Assembly (NCBI RefSeq): GCF_001815905.1
Contig: NZ_KV823253.1
Location: 1-62,780 of the forward strand
Length of the DNA stretch: 62,780 nucleotides
Source: Brevibacterium sp. HMSC07C04
GTDB lineage: Bacteria; Actinomycetota; Actinomycetes; Actinomycetales; Brevibacteriaceae
Reading direction: 5' to 3'
Part shown: piece after piece, positions 17,707 through 26,097 of the stretch
Position numbering within the stretch: position 1 is the first letter of the stretch
How the letters are laid out: the number at the start of each line of letters is the position of its first letter
Notes under the pieces: model-generated
Databases searched by the model: none
Told to the model about the DNA's origin: nothing
What the model saw: only the letters and a program-made list of their open reading frames with translations
Program-made: the position numbers and the translations under genes

Positions 17707-18531
17707 ATGGCAAACCCGCTGATGAACAGGGCCCTCAACGAGGGTGTTAAAGACCGCCAGACCCCTTCGTCCGACCAGCTCAACTCCATGTACATGGCCC
17801 CGTCGGCAGATAACCGCAATGCCGGCCCCGGCCAGCCCGTTCAGCCACAGGCCCCGGCAGCCGAACGCCCCATGCAGTACAACGACGTCTTCATGAAGTC
17901 TCTGGCCTGCTTCGGCATTCTGCTGGTAGGCGCGATCGTCGGATGGGTTGTGCCCGCCCTGGCGCTGCCCGCCGTGCTCATCGGCCTGGTTCTGGGCCTG
18001 ATCAACGCGTTCAAGCGCGAGCCCGTCCCGTTCCTCATCCTGGCCTACGCCGCTGTTGAGGGTGTTTTCCTCGGCGGCATTTCGAAGATCTTCGAAACCG
18101 CCTACGACGGCATTGTCATCCAGGCGGTGCTTGCAACGCTCAGTGTCTTCGCCGTGATGTTTGCGCTGTTCAAGTTCAAGGTCATCCGCTTCGGCGCGAA
18201 GGGCATGAAGTTCCTCATGTTGGCCGTCGGCGGCTACGCGGTGTTCTCGCTGGTGAACTTCTTCTTCGTTCTGTTCACCGGCAGCGGCGGAGCGCGCAAT
18301 GTGCAGATCGAACTGTTCGGCATGTCGTTCCCGCTGGGCATCATCATCGGCGTTGTTGCCGTAGTGCTGGCTTCGCTGACGCTCATCACCGATTTCCAGG
18401 CAATTGAAGCCGGTGTGCAGAACCGCATTCCCGAACGCTACTCGTGGACCATGTCGTTTTCGCTCATGGTGTCTCTCATCTGGCTGTACGTCGAAATCCT
18501 GCGTCTGCTGTCCTACTTCCGTCAGGACTGA
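17707..18531 (+). CDS. Bax inhibitor-1/YccA family membrane protein
   Basis: 274 residues: a hydrophilic N-terminus of about 65 residues rich in Asn, Pro and Gln, then seven hydrophobic helices. The C-terminal region has the family's conserved acidic positions (ITDFQAIEAG, near residue 225, and WTMSFSLMVSLIWLYVEILR). BI-1/YccA proteins are membrane proteins implicated in calcium leak and protease modulation. The ATG at 17707 is chosen because the hydrophilic tail there matches actinobacterial relatives. A small gene starts one base after the stop. Confidence 0.9.
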   Translation: MANPLMNRALNEGVKDRQTPSSDQLNSMYMAPSADNRNAGPGQPVQPQAPAAERPMQYNDVFMKSLACFGILLVGAIVGWVVPALALPAVLIGLVLGLINAFKREPVPFLILAYAAVEGVFLGGISKIFETAYDGIVIQAVLATLSVFAVMFALFKFKVIRFGAKGMKFLMLAVGGYAVFSLVNFFFVLFTGSGGARNVQIELFGMSFPLGIIIGVVAVVLASLTLITDFQAIEAGVQNRIPERYSWTMSFSLMVSLIWLYVEILRLLSYFRQD

Positions 18532-18532
18532 C

Positions 18533-18892
18533 ATGACTGATGTGTTCGCAGCCTGCCCGGTGAGCGAACAGCACCGACAGAAAGCGGCGGACCTCGAAAC
18601 CGAGGTCCGCCGTCTTCGTGTCCGGCTGGCATCGCTTACGGTCGACGCATGGTCTCAGGTGCCCGATGGGGAAAAGCTGGATCGTCGCCGGCTGGTGCAA
18701 GCCGCTGTGCGTCAGCTGCGCACTCTGACGGGCCCTCCTCCGGGTGCCCCCGAAATCTGGGAGGCTGACGAGGCGCAGCTTCCGTTTCGCCTGTTCGCTC
18801 TGTTGGAAGCGGCACAGCCGCGCAGGGGAGCGAACGAGGACCACACGGCAGCAGCACTGGCCCTTGCCGAACAGCTCAGGCGCAGTCTGTGA
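18533..18892 (+). CDS. Hypothetical small protein downstream of yccA-like gene
   Basis: 119 residues, soluble, with a helical, charged first half and an Ala/Leu-rich C-terminus. Its ATG is separated by one base from the stop of the preceding gene, so it is co-transcribed and translationally coupled. No recognised domain. The longer in-frame extension upstream is rejected because it would run through the preceding gene. Confidence 0.65.
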   Translation: MTDVFAACPVSEQHRQKAADLETEVRRLRVRLASLTVDAWSQVPDGEKLDRRRLVQAAVRQLRTLTGPPPGAPEIWEADEAQLPFRLFALLEAAQPRRGANEDHTAAALALAEQLRRSL

Positions 18893-18963
18893 ACTGCACC
18901 TCAGCGGCACCTCGGCCGTGTTGCAACGGCACGTGAGCTGTGCGGTCCCGGTGATTTTACGGT

Positions 18964-20640
18964 TCAGGTGAGAGCGCGCTTGAGGGTGTCGAGCCCGACT
19001 GAGCCGATTGCCAGGGCCTTGGTGTGGAAATCCTTGAGCGTGAAGTTCGGGTCGCTGTCCTTTGCGGCGTCGCGTGTCTGCTCCCAGAGGCGCTGGCCTA
19101 CCTTGTAGGACGGTGCCTGCCCCGGCCAGCCGAGGTAGCGGTCGAGTTCAAAGGCGAGGAAGCTGCGCTCCATCGCCACGTTGTCGGTGAGGAACGTCCA
19201 CGCTTTACCGGCATTCCACGTCCCGCCGCCAATCGATTCGGGCGCTGGCAGGCCCAAGTGCACGCCGATGTCGAGGCACACGCGGGCTGCGCGCAGACGC
19301 TGTGAGTCGAGCATGCCCATGTAGTCGCCCAGGTCATCCAGGAAGCCCAGTTCGGCCATGAGCGCTTCGGAGTACAGAGCCCAGCCCTCACCGTGGCCGG
19401 AAACCCAGCACAGGTGGCGACGCCATGTGTTGAGGCTGTCAGCCATGTGCGCGGCTCCGCCGATCTGCAGGTGGTGACCGGGTACTCCCTCGTGATAGAC
19501 GGTTGTGAGCTCCTGCCACGTGTTGAATGTTTCGACACCGGCTGGGACTGACCACCACATGCGTCCGGGACGCGAAAAGTCGTCGGTCGGTCCGGTGTAG
19601 TAGATGCCGCCCGTACCGTCGGGCAAGACCATGCATTCGATTTTCCTGACCGGTTCGGGAATGTCGAAGTGCACCCCGGCAAGTGCGTCAATCGCCCGGT
19701 CGGCCTTGTCCTGCATCCAGGTGCGCAGGGCATCCAGGCCGTGCACTTGGCGCTGCGGATCGGCGTTGAGTCTGTTCAAGCACTCCGCAACCGTGGAGCC
19801 GGGGTAGAGTTCGTCTGCCACGTGCCGCTGCTTCGCGTCGATGGCCGCCAGCTGTTCTAGACCCCATGCGTAGGTTTCGTCGAGATCGATTTCCGCCCCG
19901 AGGAACTCCCGGGAGAACAGAGCGTAGTCTTCGCGCCCGCAGGCGTCCGTCTCTGAGGCCAGGGGAGCGATGATGTCGCTGAGGAAATCGGCAAGGGAAT
20001 CATATGCCTCCCGCGCACCGTCTGCGGCCGTGCTGACCTCTGCCGACAGTGCTCTCGAGGCAGAGCTTGCCGCCTGCTTCGCAAAGCGGTCAAAGCTGCC
20101 GCCGGGCTTTGCGTGATCACGGCACTGGTCGATGACTCGCCTGACCTGGCGCAGCGCCGGTGGGCGACCGTCGTGAGCGGCCTGGCTCAGCGCGTGCCGG
20201 TATTCGGTCAGCGCTCTGGGCACCTGCGACAGCCGGACGGCGTTGTCCTTCCAGTCATCTTCAGTGCCGGTGGGCACAAGGTCGAAGAGCATCTGCACGC
20301 TCTGCGGAGGCGATGCGATGACGTTGAGCTGTCCGAAGCTCAGACCGGCGGCGTGCAGGTCGCGCTCACAGCCCAAGCGCTCTCGCATGGCATCGAGTGT
20401 GACGACGTCCACCCGATCGAGGTTCTGCGACTCCTGTTCTGCTCTGTCGAGTTCGCGCAGCGTGCGGGAGTTGAGCGCATCGAGCTGGTCAGCAGCCTCT
20501 TTGCTCTGGGGATCCAAGCGCGTGCGGTCTCCGTCAAGGCCGGCGGTGACGGACAGCGAGGGGCACAGTTCGACAAGGGATCGGGCGTGCTCTTCGGCGA
20601 CAGCGTCGACTGCCGAAGGGGTTCGCGGGTGATGAGTCAT
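18964..20640 (-). CDS. DUF885 family protein (metallopeptidase-like)
   Basis: 558 residues of the DUF885 family, distantly related to M32-type zinc peptidases. The hallmark TVYHEGVPGHHLQ motif lies near residue 375, with further conserved segments including HGEGWALYSEALM about 50 residues later; the two His in HEGVPGHH and the later Glu are the probable zinc ligands. Substrate unknown; such proteins are cytoplasmic. The ATG at 20640 follows a TACAGT box by exactly six bases, which picks it over the longer frame and implies a leaderless mRNA. Confidence 0.88.
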   Translation of the reverse strand: MTHHPRTPSAVDAVAEEHARSLVELCPSLSVTAGLDGDRTRLDPQSKEAADQLDALNSRTLRELDRAEQESQNLDRVDVVTLDAMRERLGCERDLHAAGLSFGQLNVIASPPQSVQMLFDLVPTGTEDDWKDNAVRLSQVPRALTEYRHALSQAAHDGRPPALRQVRRVIDQCRDHAKPGGSFDRFAKQAASSASRALSAEVSTAADGAREAYDSLADFLSDIIAPLASETDACGREDYALFSREFLGAEIDLDETYAWGLEQLAAIDAKQRHVADELYPGSTVAECLNRLNADPQRQVHGLDALRTWMQDKADRAIDALAGVHFDIPEPVRKIECMVLPDGTGGIYYTGPTDDFSRPGRMWWSVPAGVETFNTWQELTTVYHEGVPGHHLQIGGAAHMADSLNTWRRHLCWVSGHGEGWALYSEALMAELGFLDDLGDYMGMLDSQRLRAARVCLDIGVHLGLPAPESIGGGTWNAGKAWTFLTDNVAMERSFLAFELDRYLGWPGQAPSYKVGQRLWEQTRDAAKDSDPNFTLKDFHTKALAIGSVGLDTLKRALT

Positions 20641-20646
20641 AATCCC

Positions 20647-20652
20647 ACTGTA
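20647..20652 (-). promoter_or_regulatory. -10 box of the DUF885 gene (leaderless)
   Basis: TACAGT on the minus strand, six bases before ATG 20640. No Shine-Dalgarno sequence in between. Confidence 0.65.
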
Positions 20653-20745
20653 AACGGCGGAAACGCCGTAGCCTACCATTGCACAGTCGGCGGACTGTGA
20701 TTGTGCGCCGACTTTCTCAATGGCGTATAGGAGGCGCATGCGGCA

Positions 20746-21915
20746 GTGACCCCGAGCAGACTGTGGAACAAAGACTTCGTCCTCGCTTTCAGCATCAGTC
20801 TCATGGGATCACTGGTGTTCTATCTGCTGCTGACCTCCATGGCGGCATATGCGGTGATTTCGTTTGGTGCGGGACATGCGGCGGCCGGCTTCGCTTCGAG
20901 CTCCTTCGTTCTGGGTGCCGTGGTGTCCCGTGTTCCCGCCGGCAAGTACCTGGACTTCGTGGGCAGGCGCCGAACCATTCTGCTGTCCTCGATTGCCCAA
21001 ATAGCGCTGTCTCTGCTGTACATTCCGACCGCCTCGCTTGACCTGTTCATTGTGGTGCGCTTCCTGCACGGCTTTGCGTTCGGGTTCAACCACACGGCAA
21101 CCTCCGCGGCAGTGCAGACCGTCATCCCGCCGCACCGCAGGGCCGAGGGCACGGGCTATTTCGGTATGGCGACGTCCTTGGCGATGGCCAGCGGCCCGTT
21201 CTTGGCAGTGACGATCTCGGCGAAGCACGGGTATCAGCCGCTGTTCTACATCTGCGCAGCAATCGCCGTTGTCGCCTCACTGCTGTCACTGCTGCTGACT
21301 CTGCCGGAGAGCCCGCCGAGCCGGGAACAGAGGGCTGATAAGTGGCGGCTGACACCCAGTTCGCTCCTCGAGCTGAACACGCTGAAAACCGCTTCCGTGA
21401 TGTTCGCCGCCGGTCTCGTGTACTCGGCCATCATGGCCTTCCTGGGATCCTATGCAGAAGCTGTCGGGGCGCCCGAGGCGGCAGGCTGGTTCTTTGTTGC
21501 ACTCGCTGCCGCTATGCTCATCTGCCGTTCCTTTGTGGGGCGTCTGCAGGACAAGTACGGCCACGGCTGGGTGATCTACCCTGCCATCCTCATCTATGCG
21601 GCATCGCTCGCTGTGCTCACGTTTGCGCACGGCGCACCGGCGATCATTGTTGCTGGTGCGCTCGTGGGAGCCGGCTTCGGGTCGCTCCTTCCTGCAGTGC
21701 AGGCAGCGTGTGCTGCTGATGCGCTGCCTGCCCGCTACGGAGTTGTCATGTCGACGTTCTTCATCATGCTGGATTCCGGAACGGCACTCGGGTCAGTGGT
21801 TTTGGGCGCATTGGAGCCTATGTTGGGCCAGCGGGGAATGTTCGGAGTTTCCGCGTTCATCGTGCTGGCCGGGCTGGTGGTCTACTGGGCCAGCAGGCGC
21901 GGCCGGAAAAGCTGA
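20746..21915 (+). CDS. MFS transporter
   Basis: A 389-residue major facilitator protein with twelve hydrophobic helices and the loop 2-3 motif seen as GKYLDFVGRRRTI. The class resembles small drug or metabolite exporters; substrate not assignable. The start is GTG, 11 bases after AGGAGG; an ATG closer to that site (20738) opens only a three-codon frame whose stop overlaps the GTG. Divergent from the DUF885 gene. The stop codon lies within the stem of the terminator hairpin. Confidence 0.88.
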   Translation: MTPSRLWNKDFVLAFSISLMGSLVFYLLLTSMAAYAVISFGAGHAAAGFASSSFVLGAVVSRVPAGKYLDFVGRRRTILLSSIAQIALSLLYIPTASLDLFIVVRFLHGFAFGFNHTATSAAVQTVIPPHRRAEGTGYFGMATSLAMASGPFLAVTISAKHGYQPLFYICAAIAVVASLLSLLLTLPESPPSREQRADKWRLTPSSLLELNTLKTASVMFAAGLVYSAIMAFLGSYAEAVGAPEAAGWFFVALAAAMLICRSFVGRLQDKYGHGWVIYPAILIYAASLAVLTFAHGAPAIIVAGALVGAGFGSLLPAVQAACAADALPARYGVVMSTFFIMLDSGTALGSVVLGALEPMLGQRGMFGVSAFIVLAGLVVYWASRRGRKS

Positions 21916-21973
21916 GAACACCCCCAGGTGAGCTCGGGTCCATGAAGGCGAGTCTCATCGGGGGTGTTCTCAG
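21912..21973 (+). terminator. Long-stem terminator of the MFS gene
   Basis: Perfect 14-bp inverted repeat (21912-21925 with 21960-21973), extended inward by TGAG/CTCA pairing. It includes the MFS stop codon. It lies between convergent transcripts (MFS and the acyl-CoA carboxylase genes), so it may act on both strands. Confidence 0.75.
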
Positions 21974-22002
21974 AAGTGCTGTCAGAGCACGCGTCCAGAG
22001 GG

Positions 22003-22200
22003 TCAGGAACGCTGGCGCCGTGCCCAGGTCCCGGTGCGGGATGCGCGAATGCGGCGCACTGGACTGCTGTAGCCCGCGTCCGGCAGGCGCAGGCTGTCGC
22101 CGGAGCCTGCGGAATGGCGCAGCGCCATGACGGCGGCGAAAGCGGCTGAGCGAGCCAACCGCTGCTCTTTCGGTGTTCCGGTCTTCGGCTTTTCTCTCAC
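22003..22200 (-). CDS. accE: Acyl-CoA carboxylase epsilon subunit-like small protein
   Basis: 65 residues, starting at a GTG that overlaps the carboxylase stop as GTGA. The C-terminal part ([14 protein letters not shown]) resembles the conserved tail of actinobacterial acyl-CoA carboxylase epsilon subunits, which have an Arg-rich segment ending in a GxxxW motif. The epsilon subunit binds the beta subunit and stimulates carboxylase activity. It is at the short end for the family and the alignment is by eye, so the call rests partly on position. Confidence 0.65.
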   Translation of the reverse strand: MREKPKTGTPKEQRLARSAAFAAVMALRHSAGSGDSLRLPDAGYSSPVRRIRASRTGTWARRQRS

Positions 22201-23783
22201 AGCGGGATGTTTCCGTGTTTGCGGGCGGGTGCCTGCACGTGCTTGTTGCGCAGAGCGCGCAGGCCTCGGACAATCCGTTCGCGGGTTTCAGACGGCGCGA
22301 TGACAGCGTCGATGTAGCCCTCTTCGGCAGCCAGATAGGGGTTGAGCAGAGCGTCTTCGTATTCCTGGACGAGCTCGGCCCGCTTGGCTTCGACGTCTTC
22401 TCCGGCAGCCTCGGCCTCTTTCAGAGTGCGGCGGTAGACGATATTCGCCGCGCCCTGTGCGCCCATGACGGCGATCTGCGCCGACGGCCACGCCAAGTTG
22501 AGGTCAGCGCCGAGCTGTTTGGACCCCATCACGCAGTACGCGCCGCCGTAGGCCTTGCGGGTGATGAGCGTCAGACACGGCACGGTTGCTTCGCCGTAGG
22601 CGTAGATGAGCTTTGCGCCGCGCCGGATGATTCCGCTGTACTCCTGATCGGTACCGGGCAGGAAGCCGGGAACGTCGACGAAGGTGAGGATTGGGATGTT
22701 GAACGCGTCGAGGAAGCGCACAAAGCGGGCGGCTTTCTCCGAAGCGTCAATGTCGAGCGTGCCGGCCATCTGCATGGGCTGATTGGCGATGATGCCGACC
22801 GTTTCGCCCTCTACGCGGCCGAAGCCCGTGACGACGTTTGGGGCGAAAAGCTCGCTGGTCTCCAGGAATTCGCCGTCGTCCAAGACGGTCGTGACGACGT
22901 CGAGGATGTCATAGGGCTGCGAAGCGGAATCCGGCACGAGCGTGTTGAGTGCGTTGTCGGCTTCCGTCAGTTCGAGATTCGCCGGAGCCGGGACGTTCGG
23001 CACGGGATCCATGTTGTTCGACGGCAGGAACGACAGGAGGTCGCGCACATAGTTCAGGGCGTCCTCTTCATCTTGTGCCAGGTACTGCGCGTTGCCCGAA
23101 ACCGAGTTGTGGGTGTAGCCTCCGCCGAGTTCTTCGTGGCCGACGTTCTCACCGGTCACGGTCTTGATGACGTCGGGACCGGTGATGTACATGTGCGAGG
23201 TGCCGTCGACCATGATCGTGAAGTCGGTCAGGGCGGGGGAGTACACGGCACCGCCGGCCGAAGGGCCCATAATGAGGCTGATCTGGGGGATGACACCGGA
23301 GGACTGGACGTTCCAGTGGAAGATCTCGGCGAACAGGGCAATCGATCCCACGCCCTCCTGAATGCGGGCCCCGCCGGAGTCGTTGATGCCGATGATGGGG
23401 CAGCCGATCTTGAGTGCGAGTTTCTGCACCTTGACGATCTTGCGCCCGTTGGCTTCGGCCAGCGAACCGCCGAGCACCGTGAAGTCGTGAGCGAATACCG
23501 CAACGGTGCGGCCGTCGATTGTGCCCAGACCGCAGACCACGCCGTCGCCGTCGGGGCGCTTGTTCTCCATACCGAACTGGTGGCTGTGGTGACGGACGAA
23601 TTCGTCGATCTCCTGGAAAGAACCGGGGTCGAGCAGCTCGGCGATGCGTTCGCGGGCCGTCTGCTTGCCGCGATTGTGCTGGCGCTCAGCGGCCTGGGGA
23701 TTGGGTGTGTGCGCAGTGCGGCGGCGCTCAATGAAAGCGGCCAGCCGTTGCGCTGTCGTCTGCGGTGCGGTAGAAGGACTCAT
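22197..23783 (-). CDS. accD: Acyl-CoA carboxylase carboxyltransferase (beta) subunit
   Basis: 528 residues, AccD/PccB type. It transfers CO2 from carboxybiotin to acetyl- or propionyl-CoA to make malonyl- or methylmalonyl-CoA. Both crotonase-fold halves are present, with the oxyanion-hole glycine pairs seen as GGARIQEG and [11 protein letters not shown] in the N-terminal half and [10 protein letters not shown] in the C-terminal half. The start is the ATG six bases after a TAGTCT box. An epsilon-like gene overlaps its end, and the biotin ligase gene is divergent, so the locus joins carboxylase and its modifying enzyme. Acyl preference cannot be read by eye. Confidence 0.94.
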   Translation of the reverse strand: MSPSTAPQTTAQRLAAFIERRRTAHTPNPQAAERQHNRGKQTARERIAELLDPGSFQEIDEFVRHHSHQFGMENKRPDGDGVVCGLGTIDGRTVAVFAHDFTVLGGSLAEANGRKIVKVQKLALKIGCPIIGINDSGGARIQEGVGSIALFAEIFHWNVQSSGVIPQISLIMGPSAGGAVYSPALTDFTIMVDGTSHMYITGPDVIKTVTGENVGHEELGGGYTHNSVSGNAQYLAQDEEDALNYVRDLLSFLPSNNMDPVPNVPAPANLELTEADNALNTLVPDSASQPYDILDVVTTVLDDGEFLETSELFAPNVVTGFGRVEGETVGIIANQPMQMAGTLDIDASEKAARFVRFLDAFNIPILTFVDVPGFLPGTDQEYSGIIRRGAKLIYAYGEATVPCLTLITRKAYGGAYCVMGSKQLGADLNLAWPSAQIAVMGAQGAANIVYRRTLKEAEAAGEDVEAKRAELVQEYEDALLNPYLAAEEGYIDAVIAPSETRERIVRGLRALRNKHVQAPARKHGNIPL

Positions 23784-23789
23784 GGCACT

Positions 23790-23795
23790 AGACTA
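23790..23795 (-). promoter_or_regulatory. -10 box of accD (leaderless)
   Basis: TAGTCT on the minus strand, six bases before the accD ATG. It is back-to-back with the birA promoter in a 76-base intergenic gap. Confidence 0.65.
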
Positions 23796-23823
23796 TCGGG
23801 GATTCTCACACGGTGGGTCGGTG

Positions 23824-23853
23824 TTGTATCCGGTGGATAAAACGGCCTACAGT
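23824..23853 (+). promoter_or_regulatory. birA promoter (-35 TTGTAT, -10 TACAGT), leaderless
   Basis: TTGTAT (23824-23829), 18-base spacer, TACAGT (23848-23853), then six bases to GTG 23860. This both predicts a leaderless birA mRNA and selects that GTG over an upstream ATG at 23782 that would overlap the accD start codon. Confidence 0.65.
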
Positions 23854-23859
23854 GATGTA

Positions 23860-24678
23860 GTGCATGATAGCGTTTCTCCCTTTGACCTCAACCTCTTCAG
23901 CGACGCTTGGACCCGTGAAAGCCAGCTGCCGCAGCCGGACATCACCTGGACGGAGAACACCGGCTCGACCAACGACGATCTCGCCGCAGCGGCAGAAAGC
24001 GGAAGCGCAGCGCCCTTCAGCATTCTCGGCACGGACCACCAGCAGGCCGGCCGTGGCCGCTTGGCGCGGACTTGGACGACGCCGCCGCGCACTTGTCTGA
24101 CCTTCTCCATTGCCGTTCCAGTGCCGCCGACAGCCGCAGCGGACGACCTCGGATGGATTCCGCTCATCACGGGCCGCGCTGTTGTCGACGCTCTGCGCGC
24201 AGAGGGAGTTCCGGCCGAACTCAAATGGCCCAACGACGTTCTCATCCGCGACCGCAAGCTCGCCGGCATCCTCACTCGGATCGTCATCGGAGCTGACGGT
24301 GCAAAGACAGTCGTCATCGGCACCGGCATCAATGTGCACCTCGCACAGGAGGACCTTCCGGTTGAGACCGCCACGTCGCTGCTCGTTGAGGGCTTCGACT
24401 TCAGCCGCGAAGTGCTCCTGGCCGCTGTTGTCAGACGCCTGCGCGAGGCCCTGGACTCGGCGTTCAGCCGTCCGGCGGTCGGAACAGCAGAATTCTGTGC
24501 CGGCATGGCTGACTCCATGGCCACCATTGGCCGCGACGTTCGGGTTGAACTGCCCGGCCAGGAACCCCTCACCGCGCGGGCAGTTGGCCTTGACAAGCAC
24601 GGGGGGCTCGTCATTGAAACCGCTGAGGGCCTGCAGACCGTCACCGCCGGGGATGTCATACACGCGAGGCTGCTGTGA
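23860..24678 (+). CDS. birA: Biotin-[acetyl-CoA-carboxylase] ligase
   Basis: About 272 residues from the GTG at 23860. It makes biotinyl-AMP and attaches biotin to the carrier protein of acyl-CoA carboxylases. Motifs: GSTNDD, the GRGR-type adenylate loop (HQQAGRGRLARTW) and KWPNDV, then a small C-terminal SH3-like domain. There is no N-terminal HTH, so it is a monofunctional group I ligase, not a repressor. Its stop overlaps the next gene's GTG as GTGA. Divergent from accD, its likely physiological partner. Confidence 0.93.
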   Translation: MHDSVSPFDLNLFSDAWTRESQLPQPDITWTENTGSTNDDLAAAAESGSAAPFSILGTDHQQAGRGRLARTWTTPPRTCLTFSIAVPVPPTAAADDLGWIPLITGRAVVDALRAEGVPAELKWPNDVLIRDRKLAGILTRIVIGADGAKTVVIGTGINVHLAQEDLPVETATSLLVEGFDFSREVLLAAVVRRLREALDSAFSRPAVGTAEFCAGMADSMATIGRDVRVELPGQEPLTARAVGLDKHGGLVIETAEGLQTVTAGDVIHARLL

Positions 24679-26045
24679 CCGAACCTGATCCGCGCACTCG
24701 AGCTCTGCCGCAGATCAACGAGCACACCGTTTTCTCACGTCCGGACGCACCGTGGAACCGCGACGCTGCGGCAACAACCGAAATCCAGCGGATTGCCGAA
24801 ACCTCAGAAGAGTTCAGTTCGAGCTTCCAGGAAGAGCGCGCACGCGCCAACGCGCGGTCTTCCGATGACTCCAGCGTCTCTGAACTGCGCGACCGCCTGG
24901 AGTTTTCGCAAGGACTGGCGGACGACCCCAACCCGCCGACAGAAGCGGTACCGGACCTTTTGGACAACCCGGAGCTCATCGAGCAGCGCATACAGCGACT
25001 GCGCGCGGCGGCGTCGCTGCTGGAAGAACAGCTGCTGGGCGGCAAACGGGTCCTGACCAGACGCGAAGTTGCCCAGCTTGCGGGGGTGTCCAGCGTGTCC
25101 GCCAAGAAGTTCTGGCGCGCACTCGGCCTGCCGATCGCAGAAGAGGGCACGCCCGCGTTCACCATTCGCGACGTCAACGCGCTGGCGGAAATGGCCGACC
25201 TCGTGGCTCGCAACATGGTGGACGAAGAAACCGCGGTCGCGCTTGCCCGCGCCATCGGTCAGACCACTGACCGTCTGGTGGTGTGGCAGATGGAGACGGT
25301 TGTTGAATATCTCGCCGAATCGCGCAGGTTGGACGAGCGCCAGGCCCGCGCCGTCGCGCTGAGCCTGTTTGAGCAGATCCTGCCGTCTTTGGAAAAAGTC
25401 ATGCTGTACGCGTGGAAGCACAACATGGCGAATGTCTTCGGCCGTCTCAATGTCAATCTCGGTGATGACGCAGGTCCCGGCGGGAAGAACGCAGGCCGGC
25501 CCGGATTCTACGATTCAGCCATGCCGCTGGCCCGCGGCATCGGCTTTGTCGACCTCGTGTCCTTCACCCGACTGTCCCAGCAGATGGAGCCACGGCAGCT
25601 GGCCAGCCTCGTCAAGCGCTTCCAAACCCTGTGCTACAACATCGTGACCGCAGGTGGCGGTCGTGTCATCAAAACCGTCGGCGACGAAGTCTTCTTTGCC
25701 GCCGAAACCCCGCGTTCGGGAGCGGAGATCTCGGTGCGGCTCATGGAGCGCATCACGGAGGACCCCGAGCTTCCGAAAGCGCGAGTGGGCTTTTCGTGGG
25801 GCAAAGTGCTGTCTCGTCTGGGCGATATCTTCGGTTCGACCGTCAACCTGGCCGCCCGCCTGACCTCGATCGGCGAACCCGGAACCATCACAACCGACTG
25901 GGAAACCTCGTCTGTCATTTCGCAGACGGAAGCCTATGACTTCTCCAATCGCCGCACCGTGAGCCTGCAGGGGCTGGGCGATGTCACGGTCGTCGACATG
26001 CACCGCGGCCAAGCGCCGTGCATGATCGTCGACGTCGAACCCTGA
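24675..26045 (+). CDS. HTH-linked class III adenylate/guanylate cyclase
   Basis: 456 residues. An acidic N-terminus is followed by a MerR-like helix-turn-helix (about 127-150, LTRREVAQLAGVSSVSAKKF), a helical linker, and a C-terminal class III cyclase domain (about 285-455). Visible catalytic elements: FVDLVSFT with the first metal Asp, KTVGDEVFFAA with the second, and NLAARLTS with the Asn/Arg transition-state pair. It would make cAMP (or cGMP) in the cytoplasm. GTG start overlaps the birA stop, so the two are coupled. The HTH may sense a small ligand or DNA; role not established. Confidence 0.9.
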   Translation: MTEPDPRTRALPQINEHTVFSRPDAPWNRDAAATTEIQRIAETSEEFSSSFQEERARANARSSDDSSVSELRDRLEFSQGLADDPNPPTEAVPDLLDNPELIEQRIQRLRAAASLLEEQLLGGKRVLTRREVAQLAGVSSVSAKKFWRALGLPIAEEGTPAFTIRDVNALAEMADLVARNMVDEETAVALARAIGQTTDRLVVWQMETVVEYLAESRRLDERQARAVALSLFEQILPSLEKVMLYAWKHNMANVFGRLNVNLGDDAGPGGKNAGRPGFYDSAMPLARGIGFVDLVSFTRLSQQMEPRQLASLVKRFQTLCYNIVTAGGGRVIKTVGDEVFFAAETPRSGAEISVRLMERITEDPELPKARVGFSWGKVLSRLGDIFGSTVNLAARLTSIGEPGTITTDWETSSVISQTEAYDFSNRRTVSLQGLGDVTVVDMHRGQAPCMIVDVEP

Positions 26046-26097
26046 CGCAGGCTCCCGCCGCAGTAGACGGGCGCTGAGCTTCACAGCGGCCGGAGAG

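Noticed and set aside
16026..17819. A 597-residue frame opposite the two oxidoreductases
   Set aside because: Shadow of the tandem paralogues; no family features or ribosome binding site.
20738..20748. Three-codon upstream frame before the MFS gene
   Set aside because: ATG CGG CAG TGA overlaps the GTG start but is too close to AGGAGG (three bases) and too short to claim as a regulatory peptide.
23644..23859. N-terminal extension of birA
   Set aside because: It would run through accD; the promoter and GTG at 23860 explain the start better and give normal length.
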